64,000 bases of DNA. Origin: Halobacillus andaensis. GTDB taxonomy: Bacteria > Bacillota > Bacilli > Bacillales > Halobacillaceae. Positions within the stretch are counted from its first letter, which is position 1; every line of letters starts with the position of its first letter. Where the stretch lies: assembly GCF_014636475.1 (NCBI RefSeq), contig NZ_BMEL01000001.1, positions 1,116,001-1,180,000 of the forward strand. The letters are read 5' to 3'. A model generated the notes under the pieces. That model did not search any database. It was not told the origin of the DNA and saw only the letters and a program-made list of their open reading frames with translations. Below are positions 1 through 8,177 of this stretch, in pieces. The translations under genes and the position numbers were made by a program.

Positions 1-886
1 TTCCTATATCGATTCCTAATTCATCGAGAGGCTCCTCATACAATCCATCAAAGTGACGGGAGAATTGCAGGGAAAATTGTTCTAAAGTTCTTTTGACATC
101 GTAATATTTCTCATCAAATTCATTTTGTAGTAATTTTTCAAATTTAGTAGAGTAGCCTCCTTGCCCTAAGTTAGCTATCACTCCCTTTGAGGCAACCCTT
201 GGATAAATGGTACCCACTTTCCATTGGCCTTCTCCGTCCTTTTGAGTGTGCAATCTAAAATCGTAGGATAACCCGTTTTTCAGTTTGCACTTAATAAAGG
301 GTTGAGCTAAATAGCCGCCTTTTTCGATTAAGCCATTGATAAACTCTTTGAATTCTTTTTTCGACATAACTTGCTTTAACTGGCTTCGAAAAACCGTATA
401 CTGTTTTTTACTTTTTTGTACATACGAAATATCATTCCCTTGGCAACCGGAAGAAGGTTTAATAATGAGATCAGAGTATTCCTTAAACAGGTCTTTGATC
501 TCACTGAATTTAGTGAGACGTGTGGATGGTATCAAATAGTTTGAAAAAGTTTGACCTTTTTTAATTCGATTGTATACACTCATTTTGTCGCCAATGGGAT
601 TACTTGTAAACGGAATACGTTGTCGTAGTTCCTTCACGATGACTTCCTGTTTTGGGGTCATCGGTGAGCTTGAATTGTAAATCACGTCTGGGAAAGGGAC
701 CATAACTTCTTTCCACTCCCCTCTTTCGTAAACCCATCCAAGGATGGTTTCTTCTTTAAGGTTTACCCTCCCAGGGGAAAAAAAGAAAAAGTCAGCTCCT
801 TCCATTTTGGCAGCTGCAGCATAAGCATATGATTTAAATACAGTTCTTGGATCATCACGGTGGGAAAGCATTCCAACGCTAGTCAT
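1..886 (-). CDS. YheC/YheD-family ATP-grasp protein (3' end outside window)
   Basis: The minus frame opens with ATG at 886 and stays open to the window edge, so about 295 residues are visible and the C-terminus is missing. It begins MTSVGMLSHRDDPRTVFKSY and contains FFFFSPGRVN, a hallmark of the YheC/YheD spore-associated family. A lysine-containing segment IIKPSSGCQGNDI follows, resembling the ATP-grasp nucleotide site, and the visible part ends LDELGIDIG, just before the expected metal-binding glutamates. The start lies one base after the stop of the upstream ATP-grasp gene and a ribosome site AAGGAAGA overlaps that gene's end, so the two are translationally linked. Family members are linked to spore envelopes, but the substrate is unknown. 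Family assignment is confident, function is not. Confidence 0.85.
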   Translation of the reverse strand, partial: MTSVGMLSHRDDPRTVFKSYAYAAAAKMEGADFFFFSPGRVNLKEETILGWVYERGEWKEVMVPFPDVIYNSSSPMTPKQEVIVKELRQRIPFTSNPIGDKMSVYNRIKKGQTFSNYLIPSTRLTKFSEIKDLFKEYSDLIIKPSSGCQGNDISYVQKSKKQYTVFRSQLKQVMSKKEFKEFINGLIEKGGYLAQPFIKCKLKNGLSYDFRLHTQKDGEGQWKVGTIYPRVASKGVIANLGQGGYSTKFEKLLQNEFDEKYYDVKRTLEQFSLQFSRHFDGLYEEPLDELGIDIG

Positions 887-887
887 A

Positions 888-2105
888 TCATTCTTCCTTT
901 TTCTCTAAATGAAAGTATAGTTCTTTAGCGGCATTAAGAGCGTTCACTTTAGCTTCTTTTGCAGTCTCGCCTTTTGCCATAACATAAGCATATCTCTTCC
1001 CCATTGAACTAGGAGGCTGCAAAAAGGTGCCTTTCTTTGGTTTAATATGGACTTTTTCCACTCCTGGACACCTTGAAGCACGTTTACGGCCTGTTATCTT
1101 TATTAAATTTCCTGACGATTCAACAGTTACGTAATGAGTGTAAATATGTTCTTCCCATTGCCTTGTTAAATTAGGTGTTTGTCCCAAATAGAGCCGAATA
1201 GTTTGCTCAACTAAGTCGATGCCATAAGCCTTCTTTATCATTTCGTTCATCGCCCCTCCGGAGATCCGTGGGTTGACTTCGATTAGCTTCCACTTTCCTT
1301 TAACCAACCTCAACTCTAAGTGACACGCCCCCTCTTTGATATTAAAAAGTTGGATAATGGAGGTTATATCTTCATACAAACTTCTACAAAAACCCTCTCC
1401 CAATTGTGGTTGGATGGAATAACCTGTAATAACAAAAGGATTATACTCCGAAAACTCTTGCTTTATGATAGCGACAATATGAACCCTTCCTTCGTGGATT
1501 AACGTTTCCACTAAGTATTGAGGTCCCTCCAAGTATTCCTCTACCAATATAGGTCGACCTCGATGTTTCTTTAATATTTCAATGATAGCGTTTTCTAACT
1601 CCATTTGATTATTGGCTAACATTACATCATTTGACCCCGTAGATTTTGGGGGTTTAGCAATCCATTTTCCTTCTTTATGTCTCTTTAAAAATGCAGGGAG
1701 TGAATCTTCAGGATGAAATACATCAAATGTTGATGTAGCGACTCCTTGAAGAACACAGTGAGTTTCAATCTTATCTTCCATTTTCTTAATAGCTTCTGTA
1801 GAAAAGGAAGACAACTTCCATTCATCCGATAATTCCGCCGCGATTCGGACATAAGATTCAAGAAAACTTAAAATAGCCACAATTTGCTTACCTTGATGCT
1901 GAAGCTCCAACATACACTGAATGACATGTTCCTTAGTGAGATCACTGAGCATCATGACGTGAACATCTGGAAAATCTTTTCGTTGACTTAAAAATTTACT
2001 TTGATTGGTTAAAAGTACAGTTAAATAGCCCAATCGTTCAGCAGCTTTAATAGCTTCACGACTTGAACCCGATTTGTTTGTTCCTATAAAAACCATGGTC
2101 TGCAT
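888..2105 (-). CDS. ATP-grasp carboxylate-amine/thiol ligase-like protein
   Basis: The product has 405 residues. An N-terminal pre-ATP-grasp region (MVFIGTNKSGSSREAIKAAE) is followed by a central ATP-grasp domain with KPPKSTGSNDVMLANN, the VEEYLEGPQYLVET strand that contacts ATP, and the metal-binding end HLELRLVKGKWKLIEVNPRISGG split over HLELR and EVNPRISGG. This layout matches the dipeptide-ligase and carbamoyl-phosphate-synthase-like ATP-grasp enzymes, which join a carboxylate to an amine through an acyl phosphate. The C-terminal part (AKEAKVNALNAAKEL) resembles the small lid subdomain. It is the first gene of a two-gene unit with the YheC-like gene downstream. A start at the fourth codon (ATG at 2096) is also possible. 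The substrate cannot be read from sequence. Confidence 0.8.
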   Translation of the reverse strand: MQTMVFIGTNKSGSSREAIKAAERLGYLTVLLTNQSKFLSQRKDFPDVHVMMLSDLTKEHVIQCMLELQHQGKQIVAILSFLESYVRIAAELSDEWKLSSFSTEAIKKMEDKIETHCVLQGVATSTFDVFHPEDSLPAFLKRHKEGKWIAKPPKSTGSNDVMLANNQMELENAIIEILKKHRGRPILVEEYLEGPQYLVETLIHEGRVHIVAIIKQEFSEYNPFVITGYSIQPQLGEGFCRSLYEDITSIIQLFNIKEGACHLELRLVKGKWKLIEVNPRISGGAMNEMIKKAYGIDLVEQTIRLYLGQTPNLTRQWEEHIYTHYVTVESSGNLIKITGRKRASRCPGVEKVHIKPKKGTFLQPPSSMGKRYAYVMAKGETAKEAKVNALNAAKELYFHLEKKEE

Positions 2106-2108
2106 GAA

Positions 2109-2430
2109 TCTTTAGTTCCTTTCTATATCATTTATCACCATACAATAAGTGATTAATCCTTTATATTTTTATTAAATGCAAATACAAAATTAATGTTCAT
2201 CTATTGAATTAAAAGAGGTTACCGCCCTATGTAGAAAGGTGTTCATAGAAATAAGTTGGGTTAAACTTCAAAGGTTTAAAGATTATTTCCGACACAGACC
2301 TTACACTTACAGCCTAAGTAAAGATGCCCATACAAAATAATCTAAAATACATAAAGTAGATCATACATGAAAAGTAGCACTACACGTTTAGAATGCCCCC
2401 ATAAAAGGTGCCTTGAGGAGGAATGCTGGT
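2109..2430. other. intergenic region, no gene seen
   Basis: This AT-rich stretch separates the leftward ATP-grasp pair from the rightward gene at 2431, so it should carry two divergent promoters. I see no convincing hairpin, operator or small reading frame with a ribosome site. Confidence 0.6.
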
Positions 2431-2808
2431 GTGATTGAAGATTTTTGTCCAATGTGTGGTTGTCAGATCGGATGTTTTGCCAGTGATCATCATCGACATG
2501 ATATTTCATCAGACCCCTTTAACAATAAATTATCCAAAGAAGGTGTATGCTCGTGCCCTGGTCAACTTCCAAAAATATTATGTGACGGATCTTCTGGAGA
2601 CGATCTAATCCTCTTACAAGAATTAAAAAACAGGCTACAACAGTTGATCGGGTTTGAAGTTGAATTTTTATTGAAGAATAATGAAAAATTACGTGGCGAA
2701 GTACGTTCTGTAGGAGAGAATTTTGTAGAAATACTTGTGAAAGATAAGGAAGCCCTGTTGAATGACTATAACGAAGATAACAGTTGTGTAATCGATAATG
2801 ATAAGTAA
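2431..2808 (+). CDS. small protein with N-terminal cysteine cluster, unknown
   Basis: I chose the GTG start at 2431, nine bases after GAGGAGG at 2415-2421, over an in-frame TTG at 2413 that overlaps the ribosome site. The product has 125 residues. The N-terminal third is rich in cysteine and histidine (CPMCGCQIGCF, HHRHD, then VCSCPG), suggesting metal binding. The last half (LLQELKNRLQQLIGFEVEFL followed by NEKLRGEVRSVGENFVEILV) looks like a short beta-barrel of the Sm-like kind seen in several small Bacillaceae proteins associated with spore coats. No family is firmly recognised. The following gene at 2853 has the same ribosome site and is probably co-transcribed. Confidence 0.65.
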   Translation: MIEDFCPMCGCQIGCFASDHHRHDISSDPFNNKLSKEGVCSCPGQLPKILCDGSSGDDLILLQELKNRLQQLIGFEVEFLLKNNEKLRGEVRSVGENFVEILVKDKEALLNDYNEDNSCVIDNDK

Positions 2809-2852
2809 AGAATATGGTACTTAGAATAAAATGACTTGAGGAGGAAAGTTTG

Positions 2853-3428
2853 ATGGTGAAGAATTCACATCTAAATAAAAAATTTCGAGTTCCCCCTGAA
2901 CCCTACGTTATTCTATTACTTAAAAACGGGCTTCCTTTTCGAGGAGTGGGACTCGATAAAAGAAAAAAAGCGTTTGAAACCATTATTTTTAAATTTGAAA
3001 AGCACCTTAAAGAAAGGGGATATATCACTCTTAGTCCTGTTCATCCCCTCCACCCTTCTACTATTGTCATTCCAACCTTTGTTTCCTTAACCTCTATATG
3101 CGGGTGGCAATGGATTTCCGAAAGACAGCTCCAATCATTATCAACATATGAAAAATCAAAAGATCAATTTAAAGGTAAGAGTTACTCTCTTGTAAATAAC
3201 CGTACGGACTTTATGCATAAAGGACCTTACGGGTTATATGACGGGCCGATTATAGCAAAACTTTCAAGGAAGAAAAGCGACCTTATTTGTAGGATGGAAG
3301 GAAATGACCCAGAACTTTCAACGAATATAAGTAAGCAGGAGTGTCTCTCCCCCATAAGTAAAGTTGATGAATTGCTGACTATGATCCCCTTAGATGCTAT
3401 TTTAGATGTCCGCAAAGTCAGCTATTAA
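2853..3428 (+). CDS. hypothetical protein
   Basis: The product has 191 residues and starts at ATG 2853, eight bases after GAGGAGG at 2838-2844. It lies 44 bases after the cysteine-rich gene at 2431, so the two likely form one unit. I recognise no domain. The N-terminal part has a compact basic stretch (GVGLDKRKKAFETIIFKFEK) and a proline/histidine-rich loop (SPVHPLHPSTIVIP), and the C-terminal third has scattered lysines and glycines with no membrane segment or signal peptide. A secreted or spore-layer role is possible only by association. Confidence 0.6.
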   Translation: MVKNSHLNKKFRVPPEPYVILLLKNGLPFRGVGLDKRKKAFETIIFKFEKHLKERGYITLSPVHPLHPSTIVIPTFVSLTSICGWQWISERQLQSLSTYEKSKDQFKGKSYSLVNNRTDFMHKGPYGLYDGPIIAKLSRKKSDLICRMEGNDPELSTNISKQECLSPISKVDELLTMIPLDAILDVRKVSY

Positions 3429-3879
3429 GCCTAAACGAAATATATGGATAGAAAAGCTTGCTCAGCCCTTCTATCCGTTAGGTATTTTTGAGAATGTGTA
3501 ACATCAATAAATTCAATCTAGTCTAACCGTCTATAAAGAGATAAATATACATGGTCTTTATAGTACGCAAAACACCTAGCTTTTTTATGATTCCATTAAT
3601 TGCTCCCGTTCCCTAATCAATTTCAAGTCCGCTGCATCAGCCTCCTAGTCCTGATCTCAACCTCCTTTGCTTCGATTCTCTCCATTTTATGAATCATCAT
3701 AAATAGGCAGCAACACAACATCCTCATTTCCTCTGAAGCGAAGGCAGGACATCCATGATGACTAAGAACTTCCTTTATGATCCACTTCTCTTCCTCTCGA
3801 ATCCATCGAAAAAACAGGATACCTCCCGAAAAATGCACTTAACGTTGTAAGCCTGCACTTCTCTGACGCTCCCCTTTAC

Positions 3880-3924
3880 AAAAGAAAAAGGATACCCTCA
3901 TATTAAAGGTATCCTTTTTCTTTT
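3880..3924. terminator. 17-bp perfect hairpin, terminator-like
   Basis: A perfect 17-bp inverted repeat (3880-3896 against 3908-3924) with an 11-base loop ends in a T-rich arm on both strands. It overlaps the last codons of the radC remnant, whose Lys-Glu-Lys tail is encoded inside the stem. It can serve as a bidirectional terminator. Confidence 0.6.
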
Positions 3925-4194
3925 AGGCTGGTATTAATTTCCGGTTCAGAAGATACGATTAAGGAATCTAGCACCTCCATACCAGCTATGGTTTCAGCTT
4001 CACGCAAACGCTGCGTAACGGCAATAGTTATTCAGATTAGCGGACTTAAAGATCACTCTCGGATGAACGATGCTGGTATTAAATGATCCGACATGTGCCC
4101 GATGTATTCAAGCACATGACACTCGATCATCATCCCCGGTAAATTTACTGGCCAAATCAGGAGCATCTTCAAGAGAGCGAATAATAGTACAAGC
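3903..4194 (-). pseudogene. radC-family (JAB/MPN) pseudogene remnant
   Basis: Read on the minus strand, this stretch carries pieces of a RadC-type protein in the right order but broken. At about 4194-4110 it reads ACTIIRSLEDAPDLASKFTG then DDDR. After an in-frame stop it reads IHRAHVGSFNTSIVHPR and VIFKSANLNN, typical of the RadC core. A frameshift and internal deletion then remove the metal-binding HNHPSG segment. The next frame continues AVTQRLREAETIAGMEVLDS and ends with the family tail SLKEKGYL and a stop at 3905-3903. The N-terminal half of RadC is absent. RadC-like genes often travel with mobile elements, so this may be a decayed accessory copy. Confidence 0.75.
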
Positions 4195-4303
4195 CAATAA
4201 AAAAAGTATGATTAAAAACCCATAACTTTCTTTTTTTATATGGGAAGATTAAGATAGCTCTATTTATCATCGAGGAAATAGTTTCTCGATGAAAGATAAA
4301 TAA

Positions 4304-4331
4304 CTCCACACATGAAATAGTGTGGAGTTTA
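4304..4331 (-). terminator. hairpin after the NIF3-like gene
   Basis: A perfect 10-bp stem (AACTCCACAC against GTGTGGAGTT) with an 8-base loop sits just past the stop of the gene at 4337-4687. A second, longer imperfect inverted repeat lies immediately beyond at 4261-4302. The U-tract is weak. Confidence 0.5.
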
Positions 4332-4336
4332 CTCGT

Positions 4337-4687
4337 TTACTCGTGTTTTCTTGCTTCCTTTTCCTCAGAAACTTGTATGACCGGTTCATCCCACGGATGG
4401 TTCGGGTAGATCCCTTCTTCAATTACCTTTCTCAATAACGCTTCATCCCTAGGAATAGAAAATTCTATACGAAATGAAGTGACTGTCGTTTTCTCTCCTA
4501 CCTCTCCCTCTGTAGGAACCGACTCATCTGATGGAACAAACTGCTCCATTCCATCCTTTGACTGCCACATGACGTTTCTGTAATTCCCGACTTTCAAGTC
4601 ATCAATGGACAAAATCCCCTGCATTACTAAATCCACATATTCTGGAACGACAAATGTTTTGACTCGGTAAATATCCACGAATTTCAA
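4337..4687 (-). CDS. stand-alone NIF3/YqfO dimerisation-domain (CutA/PII-like fold) protein
   Basis: The product has 116 residues and starts with TTG at 4687, eight bases after GGAGG. An ATG at 4693 is followed at once by a stop and is excluded. The pattern VPEYVDLVMQGILSIDDLKV-GNYRNVMWQS then FVPSDESVPTEGEVGEK and a final NHPWDEPVIQV closely parallels the inserted domain of Bacillus YqfO (GNYDxxxW, GEVGKVExVxE, HPYEEPAYDV), which has a PII/CutA-like ferredoxin fold. The flanking metal-binding NIF3 halves are absent. The domain can trimerise and bind small ligands in relatives; its role here is unknown. Confidence 0.7.
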   Translation of the reverse strand: MKFVDIYRVKTFVVPEYVDLVMQGILSIDDLKVGNYRNVMWQSKDGMEQFVPSDESVPTEGEVGEKTTVTSFRIEFSIPRDEALLRKVIEEGIYPNHPWDEPVIQVSEEKEARKHE

Positions 4688-4922
4688 TCACATAACCTCC
4701 CTTATCTTCATTTAATCACTAGCATTATCCACGATGACGAAAATTAGTATTTATTTTTAAAGGCTTGTCATTTACTTTTCCACACTTAACGTATTTTATT
4801 GTCATTTACTACTCTACTGTGCCCGGTGTGATGAATAATTAATAACCCCTATGTTATGGATTTGCCCCCGATAGGTGAAGACTCGACTTCAAGATATTAT
4901 ATCCGAACTACCAATTGAACTC

Positions 4923-5333
4923 TTAACCTTGGAATGTATAAGGAGCAGATGATTTAAGCAAACTCTCTACCCCACCAGCATGGTAAGGCATTAGTTGGTT
5001 TGCGGTATTTATATCCAGCCACTTAATATCATCTATTTCATCTTTATGTATTATTTGTATAGCCCCTTCTACAATTTTCGCTTTGTAAGTAATAAATAGA
5101 GCATGATGGCCCTTGCTTTCAAAAAACGCTTCATTTACAGCGACTATGTTTTCAGTTTTTATTGTTAAATTTGTTTCTTCCTTACTTTCTCGCTTTGCTG
5201 CTTGTTCGAATGTTTCACCTTTTTCAACAGCACCGCCAGGAAGAGACCAACCACTACCTTTATTCTTCACCATCAAAACTTTCTGTTCAATTTCATTAAA
5301 GATAAAGGCATAAGCTACGTCGACTCGTTTCAC
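4923..5333 (-). CDS. Nudix hydrolase
   Basis: The product has 136 residues. A Nudix box runs from about residue 33 to 55 (GGAVEKGETFEQAAKRESKE then ET), with the catalytic RExxEE glutamates present; the usual glycine near the end is Asn. Nudix enzymes hydrolyse nucleoside diphosphates linked to other groups. The context is a single gene with no obvious operon, so the substrate is open. Confidence 0.85.
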   Translation of the reverse strand: MKRVDVAYAFIFNEIEQKVLMVKNKGSGWSLPGGAVEKGETFEQAAKRESKEETNLTIKTENIVAVNEAFFESKGHHALFITYKAKIVEGAIQIIHKDEIDDIKWLDINTANQLMPYHAGGVESLLKSSAPYTFQG

Positions 5334-5596
5334 TTTAAATCACTCCTAGTTAGTACATTTTATTCCGGCTAAATAATGATTGTTTATATTCAGCAAACGC
5401 CCCCTATTCTGGAACACTCGAAATCAAGATAATCTTACTAAAATGCGCTCATCCTTTAAAAGAGCTCATAAAGTTTACTTTCATAAATCTTTACTTACAA
5501 AATGAGTGGGCTTTCATAAACTATTACATACCTTTCAATTTGTTCACATAATATTATGGGACGACTTAGAATCTCTAACTGAAAGGGGAAATCATC

Positions 5597-6337
5597 TTGA
5601 TCAGAGAATTGAAATTTTTAGTGAATCGTAGAATTCTCTTCACATTAGCAGTCTTTATCCTTCTTTACTTGAGTGTCACTTTGTTCAGAGCGCCTAATTT
5701 CACATTATTTGAACCGGTTGACTTTTTCACTCTCCATCTTGAAGGTCTTTTGCCAGCATTATTTCCATTACTTATTGTGGGTGTATACCTTATTCCTTCT
5801 GTGAAAAAGCAAATCCTTAATAATGGGTTGCCTATTAAAAAACGTCTATTATTAAATTCATATTTTTTCTTTTTACTTTCTTTTTCATTCATTTTCTTGC
5901 CTTTTCTTTTTGCATTTTACATTGATCCTCACTTAAGTATTGTAGATTATACCGTTATGAAAAGCTTTGAAAGTCCTGACAGTCACACTTTTAGTCAGTT
6001 AATGGATTATGGAACAATTACTTATGGGGTCGTATATTCTAGTTGGGTTGCTATTAATACAGTTATTTATGCTTCGCTCTCGCTACTATTACTAACGAAA
6101 ATTAATAAGATTTTAGCTTTCTTCTTGCCTTTTCTTATTTATTGGGGAGCGCACATCCTTACAGCAAACCTATCATTAGAAGTTTTCTCACCGATCTATA
6201 GTGTTTTTCCATTTAACATTACACAGCAGCCTATATGGACGGCGTTTATTCCTTTTGCTGGTTTGATCATTATCATTTTAAGCCTCACCTTACTTATCCC
6301 TTACACAAGAAATAGCACTTTTGCTAAATTTCAATAA
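5597..6337 (+). CDS. multi-pass membrane protein, ABC-2-permease-like
   Basis: The product has 246 residues and starts with TTG at 5597 after AAGGGG. About six hydrophobic segments are visible, for example ILFTLAVFILLYLSVTLF near residue 13 and a C-terminal LIIIILSLTLLIPY. A basic loop SVKKQILNNGLPIKKRLLLN between helices 2 and 3 recalls ABC-2-type permeases that sense or export lipid or peptide. No ATPase gene is adjacent, which is unusual for that family, so the assignment is tentative. Just after the stop a hairpin probably ends transcription. Confidence 0.6.
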   Translation: MIRELKFLVNRRILFTLAVFILLYLSVTLFRAPNFTLFEPVDFFTLHLEGLLPALFPLLIVGVYLIPSVKKQILNNGLPIKKRLLLNSYFFFLLSFSFIFLPFLFAFYIDPHLSIVDYTVMKSFESPDSHTFSQLMDYGTITYGVVYSSWVAINTVIYASLSLLLLTKINKILAFFLPFLIYWGAHILTANLSLEVFSPIYSVFPFNITQQPIWTAFIPFAGLIIIILSLTLLIPYTRNSTFAKFQ

Positions 6338-6346
6338 TGAGTTTGC

Positions 6347-6376
6347 AGACGTTTTCCCTAGGGGGAGACGTCTTTC
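6347..6376 (+). terminator. Rho-independent terminator
   Basis: A hairpin with AGACG/CGTCT arms and a TTTCTTT tail lies ten bases past the membrane-protein stop codon. Confidence 0.6.
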
Positions 6377-6494
6377 TTTATGAGCGCTTATAGAAGAATG
6401 TTCTCGGAAAGTTGCTTATTGAAGAAAAGCCCCCGATTATTAAAGAATTGAATTCGAGATAGTCATATTAAACAAAATTCATCTTAAACCCTAT

Positions 6495-7052
6495 TTATAA
6501 CTGAAACTCATCCTTTATCTTTAATGCCACTTCTTTCGTACTTAATAGTGTATTATTAATTTTTATGTAATTATCCCTATCTATTTCTCCCTCTCTAGAA
6601 GTTAAACGTAGCCTATCCATTGACGCTACTAATCTCTGCTCAGATTGTTCAATATTTCTTTTTGATGGCTTGTGTTCAAGGCGGTTAGGTGTTTTATTTC
6701 GTATCAACCTCTCTGCCAAATCTGCTTCTAATTCCACAAAATAAACTTCTGCTCCTTTAGATTTAAATATGTTGGTTATCCCTTCTACTAAATTCCAGTC
6801 CTCCTTATGATTAAACGCCCATACAAAAGTGAATACCAACCCATAATTATCTGTTTTAGAATAGGCTTCAAAAAACTTTTCTCTCATGAGGTTCGATAAA
6901 TCCCACATTTCTGAAGTGAAACCAAAGTAAGGTTGTAGAAATTCAATGGTCATATGGTTATGAAATAGTTTTAGTTCCGTAGCTTTCTCTAATTCTTGAC
7001 CCACAGTCATCTTTCCAACTGCTTGTGGTCCGAATATCAATACCAACTTCAT
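6495..7052 (-). CDS. P-loop kinase-like (AAA/shikimate kinase-like) protein
   Basis: I placed the start at ATG 7052, preceded by GGGGGAG, rather than at an upstream in-frame ATG at 7100 with no ribosome site; the product is then 185 residues. The N-terminus MKLVLIFGPQAVGKMTVGQE contains a Walker A motif (GPQAVGKM). A mid-protein acidic/hydrophobic strand (GAEVYFVELEADLAERL) and an arginine-rich lid (RNKTPNRLEHKPSKRN) fit small-molecule kinases of the shikimate or gluconate kinase type. The substrate is unknown and the gene stands alone. Confidence 0.75.
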   Translation of the reverse strand: MKLVLIFGPQAVGKMTVGQELEKATELKLFHNHMTIEFLQPYFGFTSEMWDLSNLMREKFFEAYSKTDNYGLVFTFVWAFNHKEDWNLVEGITNIFKSKGAEVYFVELEADLAERLIRNKTPNRLEHKPSKRNIEQSEQRLVASMDRLRLTSREGEIDRDNYIKINNTLLSTKEVALKIKDEFQL

Positions 7053-7351
7053 AGTCTCCCCCCAAATTCTTTTTTCTTGTAATATCACCATATCCAGCAT
7101 AGTCTTTCAAAAAATTCCCCCCTCCATTATAGAGGTTCTATAATCTTTCTCGTTCTCCTCTATTGCACTCCTTATACATACGATACCACCCTATTTTAGT
7201 TTCAAATATGGCTGGTATCTCGAAACTGAGTCTTCCACAAACCTGCCCTTATATTGAATACTTAATTTCTAGATAACTGACCGTTTATTGAATATCTTTT
7301 TTTCATAATAAAGATTAAGCTTCATCCATGATACTTAGTCTGGATACAAAA
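7053..7351. other. intergenic region
   Basis: AT-rich spacer between two leftward genes. It should hold the promoter for the kinase-like gene. I see no other structure except the terminator that follows at 7352. Confidence 0.5.
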
Positions 7352-7378
7352 AAGACTGGTCAAAAATCGACCAGTCTT
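7352..7378 (-). terminator. terminator of the sigma/anti-sigma operon
   Basis: A stem AAGACTGGTC/GACCAGTCTT with a short loop is followed on the minus strand by six U residues, four bases past the anti-sigma stop codon. Confidence 0.85.
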
Positions 7379-7382
7379 CAAC

Positions 7383-8177
7383 TTACAATTCCGCCTGCAA
7401 GACAATATCACCTTCAGGCTGTTCATTATTAGGCTGGGGCTCTTTCGTCACGGCAATCGCATCCCACGATTGATCATCTTCTTCATTCATTTCAAACGTT
7501 ACCGCTCCGTTCCCTTGATCGTCAGTTACAAATGCACCGGCTGGAACTGGATTTTGTCCCTCAATAAGCCAAACTTGATAGACTTGATCTTCTTCCAGCT
7601 CTTCCATTTCTTGAACTTGGACGAGTAATTCATACCCTGTTTCGCGTTGAGTCATCGTAGCTAATCCTCCTCCACCAAATTCTTCTGTCGGTGACAGTGA
7701 GGCTCTCTCGAATGGGGAGGCAGTCGCCAGTTCATTTCTGTTTTGTTCATCCTCTAATTCAGATAGAGCTACCTGGATGTCAGACAATGTGGATTCTAGG
7801 TTTTCATTATCAGAAGAAAGCTGCTGCAGCTGTGTTCCTAGCAAGACGTTAGCTCCAATCGATAGAAGCAGTCCGGCTGCCAATGCACCTGTCCACACTT
7901 TTGAAAGGGGGGCAAAAGATTTCTTCGATGGTGTAACCGTATTGGTTTCGGATGTTTCCTCTGCAAAAACTTGATGAAGAACTCTCTCCTTCATCCCTTC
8001 AGGGGGATCAACTTCTTCTATATGTGATGAAACGTCTGCCATCATGCCTTCGATTTCATTTACTTCTTCCCGGCATTCTGCACATTCTTTTAGATGCTGT
8101 TCAAATTCGATTCGTTCTTCTTCCGTTAACTGGTCATTGATATAGTCAAGAACCCATTCACATTTATGATCTTTCAT
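7383..8177 (-). CDS. anti-sigma factor, RsiW/RskA type
   Basis: The product has 264 residues. The cytoplasmic N-terminus holds the zinc-binding anti-sigma motif (H-x3-C-x2-C in HLKECAECREE, about residues 28-38). One membrane helix follows (VWTGALAAGLLLSIGANVLL, near residue 95). After a glutamate-rich coiled stretch the extracytoplasmic part carries an RskA-like beta domain (YQVWLIEGQNPVPAGAFV). It should hold the adjacent ECF sigma factor inactive until a signal triggers release or proteolysis. Its start codon lies inside the end of the sigma gene (14-base overlap), pointing to coupled translation. Confidence 0.92.
   Translation of the reverse strand: MKDHKCEWVLDYINDQLTEEERIEFEQHLKECAECREEVNEIEGMMADVSSHIEEVDPPEGMKERVLHQVFAEETSETNTVTPSKKSFAPLSKVWTGALAAGLLLSIGANVLLGTQLQQLSSDNENLESTLSDIQVALSELEDEQNRNELATASPFERASLSPTEEFGGGGLATMTQRETGYELLVQVQEMEELEEDQVYQVWLIEGQNPVPAGAFVTDDQGNGAVTFEMNEEDDQSWDAIAVTKEPQPNNEQPEGDIVLQAEL

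Noticed and set aside
336-539. Plus-strand reading frame of 67 codons
   Set aside because: It lies antisense to the YheC-like gene, whose minus frame is continuous and matches a family; no ribosome site.
3623-3838. Minus-strand frame of 71 codons
   Set aside because: GTG start without ribosome site, odd composition rich in Cys and Met, no family resemblance; possibly gene debris next to the radC remnant.
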